DNA from: DASTGO01 sp035719045
GTDB lineage: Bacteria > Actinomycetota > Actinomycetes > Actinomycetales > Kineosporiaceae
DNA: 9,759 bases
Assembly: GCA_035719045.1 (NCBI GenBank)
Contig: DASTGO010000490.1
Coordinates: 1 to 9,759 of the forward strand
Reading direction: 5' to 3'
Part shown: positions 6,497 to 9,759 of the stretch, one piece after another
How the letters are laid out: each line of letters begins with the position of its first letter
Position numbering within the stretch: position 1 is the first letter of the stretch
Translations under genes and position numbers: made by a program
The notes under the pieces: model-generated
What the model was told of the DNA's origin: nothing
The model's input: only the letters and a program-made list of their open reading frames with translations
The model's database searches: none

Positions 6497-6865
6497 TCAG
6501 CGAGTCCGGCGCCGCCAGACGGCCAGCGCCAGCAGGGTGACCACGGCGGCACCGACCGCGCTGACCCGCTCCACCCGCAGCCGCCCGTCCGGGGTGTACG
6601 CGGCCGCCTGCAGCCTGGTCCGCAGGTCGGCGGCGGCCTGGCGGGCCAGCGCCTGCGGGCGGGTGCGGCAGGCGAGTTCGTCGACCGTGGCGGCCAGCCG
6701 TTCCCGGCGGGCGTCAATGAACCGCTCCAGCGCCGCGGGATCGGTGGGCAGCGGTTCGGTCCCCGCACCGTCCGCCCGGGCCGCCGGAACCGCAGCGCCC
6801 TGCACCGCAGAGCCCGTCCCGACCGCGGGGCCCGTCCCGGCGGCGGATCCGCTGCGCTCGCTCAT
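6497..6865 (-). CDS. DUF3618-family small membrane protein
   Basis: A 122-residue protein. Residues 1-40 are a low-complexity Gly/Ala/Thr/Pro stretch. Residues 42-90 (DPAALERFIDARRERLAATVDELACRTRP...) match the DUF3618 pattern of an Asp-Pro-x-x-Leu start followed by an amphipathic helix with ARRERLAATVDEL. Residues 101-117 (VSAVGAAVVTLLALAVW) form one membrane helix, followed by a basic WRRRTR tail. The positive-inside rule puts the short tail in the cytoplasm, with the DUF3618 helix on the other side of the membrane or peripheral. The function of the family is not established. The ATG is supported by GGGAGG about 8 nt upstream. It is the first of three leftward genes and is divergent from bcp across a 288-bp spacer. 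From memory, a DUF3618 protein next to bcp is a recurring actinobacterial arrangement. Confidence 0.85.
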   Translation of the reverse strand: MSERSGSAAGTGPAVGTGSAVQGAAVPAARADGAGTEPLPTDPAALERFIDARRERLAATVDELACRTRPQALARQAAADLRTRLQAAAYTPDGRLRVERVSAVGAAVVTLLALAVWRRRTR

Positions 6866-6957
6866 CTGCGTGCCTCCCGTTCCGCGTCACCGGCCACCCT
6901 GGGCGAAACCCTATGCCGACGATCATCGTCCGGCACACCCGCCGGCCTGAGCCCGCC

Positions 6958-7044
6958 CGAACAGGTCTCCCCGCCCGATCAGGTCCACGGCCGAACAGGT
7001 CCACGGCCGAGGCGGCGGACCAGCGGCGGACCGGACAGGTCCGG
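6958..7044. repeat. Cluster of CAGGTC-containing repeats in the DUF3618/bcp divergent spacer
   Basis: Imperfect direct repeats CGAACAGGTCTCCCCGCC (6958-6975), CGATCAGGTCCACGGC (6976-6991) and CGAACAGGTCCACGGC (6992-7007) stand in tandem. A fourth ACAGGTCC follows inside the inverted repeat CCGGACAGGTCCGG (7031-7044). Four CAGGTC cores therefore lie between the two divergent genes, on the upstream side of bcp. They could be an array of binding sites for a regulator or simple slippage repeats. Confidence 0.7.
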
Positions 7045-7054
7045 GGTGCCGGGA

Positions 7055-7083
7055 TGTGAGGGCGCCGCGGTCCGGGGTAACGT
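7055..7083 (+). promoter_or_regulatory. Candidate promoter for bcp
   Basis: TGTGAG (7055-7060), a 17-bp spacer and TAACGT (7078-7083) form a weak match to a -35/-10 pair about 70 nt upstream of the bcp start and just after the CAGGTC repeat cluster. The -35 match is poor; the -10 fits TANNNT. Confidence 0.3.
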
Positions 7084-7153
7084 CCGTCGCCGGGCGAGGG
7101 CGTCGGCCGGCACCGGTCCACCCGACGGCCCGCCGCCACATCAGGAGGAGAAG

Positions 7154-7618
7154 GTGCCGCAGCTCACCGAGGGGCAGTCCGCCCCCGACTTCACCCTGCC
7201 CGCCGCGGACGGGTCCACGGTCTCGCTGTCGGACTTCCGGGGCCGACACGTGATCGTCTACTTCTACCCGGCCGCGATGACCCCGGGCTGCACCAAACAG
7301 GCCTGCGACTTCCGGGACAGCCTCCAGGCGCTGCAGGCGGCCGGCTACGTCGTCCTGGGCATCTCCCCGGACACCCCGGCGAAGCTGGCCCGGTTCACCG
7401 AGCGGGACGAGCTGACCTTCCCCCTGCTGTCCGACCCGGAGCGCACCGTCCTGCAGGGCTGGGGCGCCTACGGCGAGAAGACGATGTACGGCAAGAAGGT
7501 CGTCGGGGTGATCCGCTCCACGGTGGTCGTCGGCCCGGACGGGACGGTCGAACTGGCCCGCTACAACATCAAGGCAACCGGGCACGTGGCGTCACTGCGC
7601 AAGGCGCTCGGGATCTGA
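7154..7618 (+). CDS. bcp: Thioredoxin-dependent thiol peroxidase (Bcp/PrxQ peroxiredoxin)
   Basis: This 154-residue protein reduces hydrogen peroxide and organic hydroperoxides in the cytoplasm and is recycled by thioredoxin. The thioredoxin-fold peroxiredoxin domain fills the protein: GQSAPDFTLPAADGSTVSLSDFRG (7-30), then FYPAAMTPGCTKQACDFRD with peroxidatic Cys46 and resolving Cys51, five residues apart as in the atypical 2-Cys alpha-type Bcp/PrxQ group, and VVGVIRSTVVVGPDGTV near 120. The GTG start at 7154 is fixed by a perfect AGGAGG at 7143-7148, 5 nt away; the frame is open far upstream but not coding-like there. It is divergent from the DUF3618-GroES-P450 genes and followed by tRNA-Leu. 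The upstream CAGGTC repeats are a possible regulatory region. Confidence 0.95.
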   Translation: MPQLTEGQSAPDFTLPAADGSTVSLSDFRGRHVIVYFYPAAMTPGCTKQACDFRDSLQALQAAGYVVLGISPDTPAKLARFTERDELTFPLLSDPERTVLQGWGAYGEKTMYGKKVVGVIRSTVVVGPDGTVELARYNIKATGHVASLRKALGI

Positions 7619-7659
7619 CCCCGTCGCCGCTGGTGATCGCCGGACCTGACCACAGCAGG

Positions 7660-7665
7660 TAAGGT
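7660..7665 (+). promoter_or_regulatory. Possible -10 element (TAAGGT) for tRNA-Leu
   Basis: TAAGGT fits the actinobacterial -10 pattern TANNNT and lies 60 nt upstream of the mature tRNA 5' end, in the 106-bp bcp-tRNA gap. No convincing -35 is found at the normal distance. Confidence 0.25.
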
Positions 7666-7724
7666 CATCAACGGCAGCGGGTGATCGGCGGCCCCCACAG
7701 GTCCCGGGGCTCGCAGCCGGGCGA

Positions 7725-7806
7725 GCGGGAGTGGTGTAACTGGCAGCCACGCAGGATTTAGGTTCCTGTGCCTTCGGGCGTGCGGGTTCGAGTCCCGCCT
7801 CCCGCA
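7725..7806 (+). tRNA. tRNA-Leu (anticodon UAG, reads CUA)
   Basis: An 82-nt class II tRNA fold was assembled by hand. Acceptor GCGGGAG (7725-7731) pairs with CTCCCGC (7799-7805), discriminator A at 7806. The D stem GTG/CAC is at 7734-7736 and 7748-7750. The anticodon stem CAGGA/TCCTG (7752-7756, 7764-7768) encloses TTTAGGT with anticodon TAG at 7759-7761. A long variable arm GCC-TTCG-GGC is typical of Leu, and the T arm GCGGG-TTCGAGT-CCCGC lies at 7782-7798. CCA is not encoded (CCG follows the discriminator), as is usual in many actinobacteria. Confidence 0.97.
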
Positions 7807-7825
7807 CCGGAGTTATCCCGTGCAA

Positions 7826-7856
7826 CCAAGCCGGACGGCCCCGCCGTCCGGCTTGG
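7826..7856 (+). terminator. Intrinsic-type GC hairpin downstream of tRNA-Leu
   Basis: CCAAGCCGGACGG (7826-7838) and CCGTCCGGCTTGG (7844-7856) form a perfect 13-bp stem with a 5-nt loop, 20 nt after the tRNA. A further C-G pair can close the loop to three bases. Only a short TT follows, as is common for actinobacterial terminators lacking a U-run. Confidence 0.8.
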
Positions 7857-7940
7857 CGGTTCCTGCCCCTGAGCCACGCATCTTGAGCGCTCCGCTCCGC
7901 CGCCTGCTACCAGGAGTCAGGACAGTCTGCACGGGCTGCC

Positions 7941-8443
7941 CGACTCCTCGGCCAGGTGCTCGAACTTCGTCAGCTGTCCCGACGCGACGCGGCCTACTCC
8001 ACCGCTCGGCAGGCCATCGCCCTGGCGCCGATCGCCCGGCCTGTGGTGGCCGGGATCCGGCTGCGCAAGAGGAGGGCCGCCGATGTCCGCGGGGCCGCCA
8101 GGTTCCTGGCCGAGACCTTGGCCGTGGTCCGCCGGATCGCCCCGGCTGCCGGGATCGTGGTCCGGACAGCAGGTTCTCCACCGCCAAGGTGGTCGCCGCG
8201 GCGGTCCGGTACAGGGCAAAGGTGTTGCTGACCACCGGTTCCAGCCTCGACATCACCGCCGCGATCGCCGCCATCGACGACACGGCATGGACGGCGGTCT
8301 GCTACCCGCAGGCGTTCATGGACACCCAGACCGGGGATCTCATCTCCGACTCCGAGGTGCCCTACACGGCGTTCGCGTCCCAGCCCGCCAAGCTCCAAGC
8401 GCACGGCCGGCCAATCGTGCGGCTCGTGCGCGCTGCCTCATAA
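7941..8443 (+). pseudogene. IS1380-type transposase remnant, frameshifted and truncated
   Basis: Two frames together give an internal piece of a DDE transposase of the IS1380 kind. The first (about 7941-8164) reads GQVLELRQLSRRDAAYST, then APVARP-like VVAGIRLRKRRAADVRGAARFLAETLAVVRRIAP and GIVVR. The second, offset frame (8165-8443) continues DSRFSTAKVVAAAVRYRAK, ITAAIAAIDDTAWTAVCYPQAFMD, LISDSEVPYTAFASQPAK and PIVRLVRAAS. In this family the motif between them is VRADS with a catalytic Asp, so the junction at about 8163-8165 looks like a 4-nt loss that removes the Ala and shifts the frame. The N-terminal part and roughly the C-terminal third are missing, and no terminal inverted repeats were found. 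The family call rests on remembered motifs. It cannot encode an active transposase and marks old mobile-element activity next to the tRNA gene. Confidence 0.75.
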
Positions 8444-8503
8444 CCGGCGGCGGTGCAGATCGTCAGGCACCGGGATGGTCCGTAGAGCACACGGGGTGGG
8501 CTG

Positions 8504-8884
8504 CTACGACTCGGTGAGTAGTCGGGCGAGGTGGGCGCGGACGGCTTGGGCTCCGTCCCCACCGACGGGGAACGCGAATCGGGTGCCGGGCAAGCCCAGC
8601 TCCGCCGCCGCTTCCTGACTCAGCGAGAGATGGAGGAGGTGGTCCTCGCTCAGATGCCAGCCGAGTACCCCGCCATAGAAGGTGGGTCCGCCGCCGAGCA
8701 CCAGGCAGTAGGTGTCCCAGCCCAATGCTCGGTCCTGGTCGTCGATCGTCAGGGACCGCTGGATCTCGAACGTGTCCCCGGCGTCTTCCATGACCAGGCC
8801 CTCGAAGTTGAGTTCCTCGTCACGGATGTAGGCGACCTGCGCCAACCCTCTGCCCTCCTGGTCCGGCTTGGTCGAGTTTCCCAT
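8504..8884 (-). CDS. Imm10-like immunity protein (orphan)
   Basis: A 126-residue protein from the ATG at 8884; the frame is open 21 codons upstream to an ATG at 8947 but that part is low-complexity. The central region LNFEGLVMEDAGDTFEIQRSLTIDDQDRALGWDTYCLVLGGGPTFYGGVLGWHLSEDHLLHLSLSQEAAAELGL (25-98) has the layout I associate with the Imm10 family: a strand, then QRSL-x4-DQDxxLGxDTYC (residues 42-60), then YGG and a final Leu-rich strand with EAAAELG. Such proteins neutralise a cognate polymorphic or contact-dependent toxin in the cytoplasm. No toxin gene is in the window. The gene looks intact and the motif core is undamaged. The ribosome site is weak (GAGGT about 12 nt upstream). It lies between a transposase remnant and degenerate DNA, which suits an accessory or horizontally acquired gene. 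Confidence 0.7.
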   Translation of the reverse strand: MGNSTKPDQEGRGLAQVAYIRDEELNFEGLVMEDAGDTFEIQRSLTIDDQDRALGWDTYCLVLGGGPTFYGGVLGWHLSEDHLLHLSLSQEAAAELGLPGTRFAFPVGGDGAQAVRAHLARLLTES

Positions 8885-9759
8885 CGCATGGCCTGACCTC
8901 TGATCGCGGGCAACAGCAGCCGTCGTGTTCGCCGCCCTGCCCGCCAAGCGACCACCTGCGGCAACGCTCTGGGCTGACCATCAAGAGCCTCGTCCAGACC
9001 CTCCTCGTTGCCCGCTCAGCGACCTTCGGTATCAACGGTCAGCGGATGCCCCCACCCCTGAAGTCACGGGTCAGGTCGGGCTACACCGGCGTCCCCGCGA
9101 GATGCAGACGGTCCAGCGTCTCCAGAATCGTTTCGCGCCGCTTCGTCATGGTCGTAGTCCTGGCATCCGAGCCCCTACGCCTCAGGTCCTGACACCTCAC
9201 CCTGCCGGAGACCTAGGCCTCGCCTTCCTGCTACCCGACTCGGCTCAGTTACTGCGTAGGTCGGTTGGCCCCATGGAGGCGGTCGAGGGCGTTGCGGAGG
9301 TCGTCGGGTAGGGGTCGGCGGCGGTGAAGTGAACCGAGCCGAGTCAAGGGCTTCCCGTTCAGGCGCTCCCGATAGCCGGCATTCCTGATAGCCGCAAGGG
9401 AGTACGTCCGTGGCGGCGCGGGGCTGCAGTTGGTCGGTCTTGCGGCGCGGCGCTTGCTGGTCTGGCGTGGTGTGATCGCGCTTGATGGTTACCCGGCCAA
9501 AGCCGGACCCGGGACGTTGTGGTTTCGGGTGTTGTCCGTCCTGGTCTGCCGCGTCCGCGTCTGCCTGGTCCGTGTCCGGGTGGTGGGGGCCCTGGGGGTG
9601 GGCCTGGTGATGGTTTGGCCTGGTGTGGTGTTTGGTGGTTATCCCTCGTTTGGGTCTGGGTGTGGTGGTTTCGCGTGATGGGGGTGGTGTCGGTTCATCT
9701 ATGACACCGGTGGCCTTGTGGTGATGGCCGGTCGGGTGGGTGGCCGGTCTGCCCTGCCT
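8885..9759. other. 875-bp degenerate region with no intact gene
   Basis: No frame on either strand gives a convincing complete protein. From 8885 to 9170 the plus-strand open frame is composition-driven (Arg/Pro-rich). A minus-strand gene fragment ends at 9249 (listed separately). To its right the plus strand becomes strongly G+T-rich: bases 9601-9660 contain 26 G, 23 T, 9 C and 2 A. On the minus strand one frame stays open from the right edge to TAG at 9175-9177 (194 codons, no start), but it is His/Pro/Thr-rich low-complexity sequence; this could be the disordered tail of a gene beyond the edge or an accident of the C/A-rich composition. Confidence 0.6.
9249..9420 (-). pseudogene. Unidentified minus-strand C-terminal gene fragment
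   Basis: In one minus-strand frame a coding-like C-terminus ends at TAA (9249-9251). It reads TYSLAAIRNAGYRERLNG followed by KPLTRLGSL and ends LPDDLRNALDRLHGANRPTQ. Third positions are mostly C or G and the amino-acid mix is balanced, unlike the surrounding frames. No ATG or GTG start is available before an in-frame TAA farther upstream (around 9499-9501), so it is a remnant or runs on through a frameshift. I do not recognise the family; a mobile-element protein would fit the neighbourhood. Confidence 0.35.

Noticed and set aside
6958..7007. CRISPR-like array
   Set aside because: Units are directly adjacent with no spacers and no cas genes are present.
7782..7806. attL/attR duplication of the tRNA 3' end
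   Set aside because: No second copy of this sequence was seen to the right within the window.
7912..7948. Inverted repeat AGGAGTC/GACTCCT as a possible insertion-sequence end
   Set aside because: Only 7 bp with a 23-nt gap, lying at the edge of the transposase remnant; no matching partner at the other side.
9081..9149. 22-codon minus-strand frame beginning MTKRRETILETLDRLHLAG
   Set aside because: Plausible amino acids, but too short, without a good ribosome site or a recognisable family; may be another gene fragment.
8925..9311. 128-codon plus-strand frame
   Set aside because: Composition is Pro/Arg-rich with no recognisable motif, and it runs antisense to the more coding-like fragment ending at 9249.

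Overview
The window looks like chromosomal DNA of a high-GC actinobacterium. Coding regions have strongly G/C-rich third codon positions, genes start with ATG or GTG, some have strong AGGAGG-type ribosome binding sites, and the gene families (LytR_C-type LCP protein, DUF3618 membrane protein, Bcp peroxiredoxin of the actinobacterial TPGCTKQAC type) are typical of Actinomycetota. A Nakamurella/Geodermatophilus-like source would fit, but this is a guess from gene style, not a placement.

Region 1 (about 1-7620) is ordinary, densely packed chromosome. It holds the C-terminal part of an unrecognised protein with a Pro/Ala/Thr-rich linker; a PHP-domain hydrolase with a helix-hairpin-helix N-terminus; a convergent LytR-CpsA-Psr (LCP) cell-wall glycopolymer ligase; and, divergent from it across a 438-bp gene-free region, a universal stress protein. 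Convergent with the stress protein is a leftward set of three co-oriented genes: DUF3618 membrane protein, GroES-family chaperonin and cytochrome P450. Divergent from that set is the peroxiredoxin gene bcp. A tRNA-Leu(UAG) gene and a 13-bp GC-rich hairpin, probably a terminator, follow bcp.

Region 2 (about 7860-9759), to the right of the tRNA, is different. It contains a frameshifted, truncated IS1380-type transposase remnant, an Imm10-like orphan immunity gene on the minus strand, an unidentified minus-strand C-terminal gene fragment ending at 9249, and a strongly G+T-rich stretch at the right edge. This reads as a decayed accessory zone beginning just after a tRNA gene, a common insertion point, although no attachment-site duplication was found.

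Functionally, region 1 is a mix of envelope assembly (LCP), stress and redox defence (Usp, Bcp), chaperonin-like and oxidative metabolism functions. The only clear multi-gene unit is the DUF3618-GroES-P450 set; no ferredoxin or reductase partner for the P450 is in the window. No convincing new multi-gene system was found. The best leads are the P450/GroES-like association, the orphan Imm10 gene, a 22-bp tandem duplication that separates two convergent stop codons, and a CAGGTC repeat cluster upstream of bcp.
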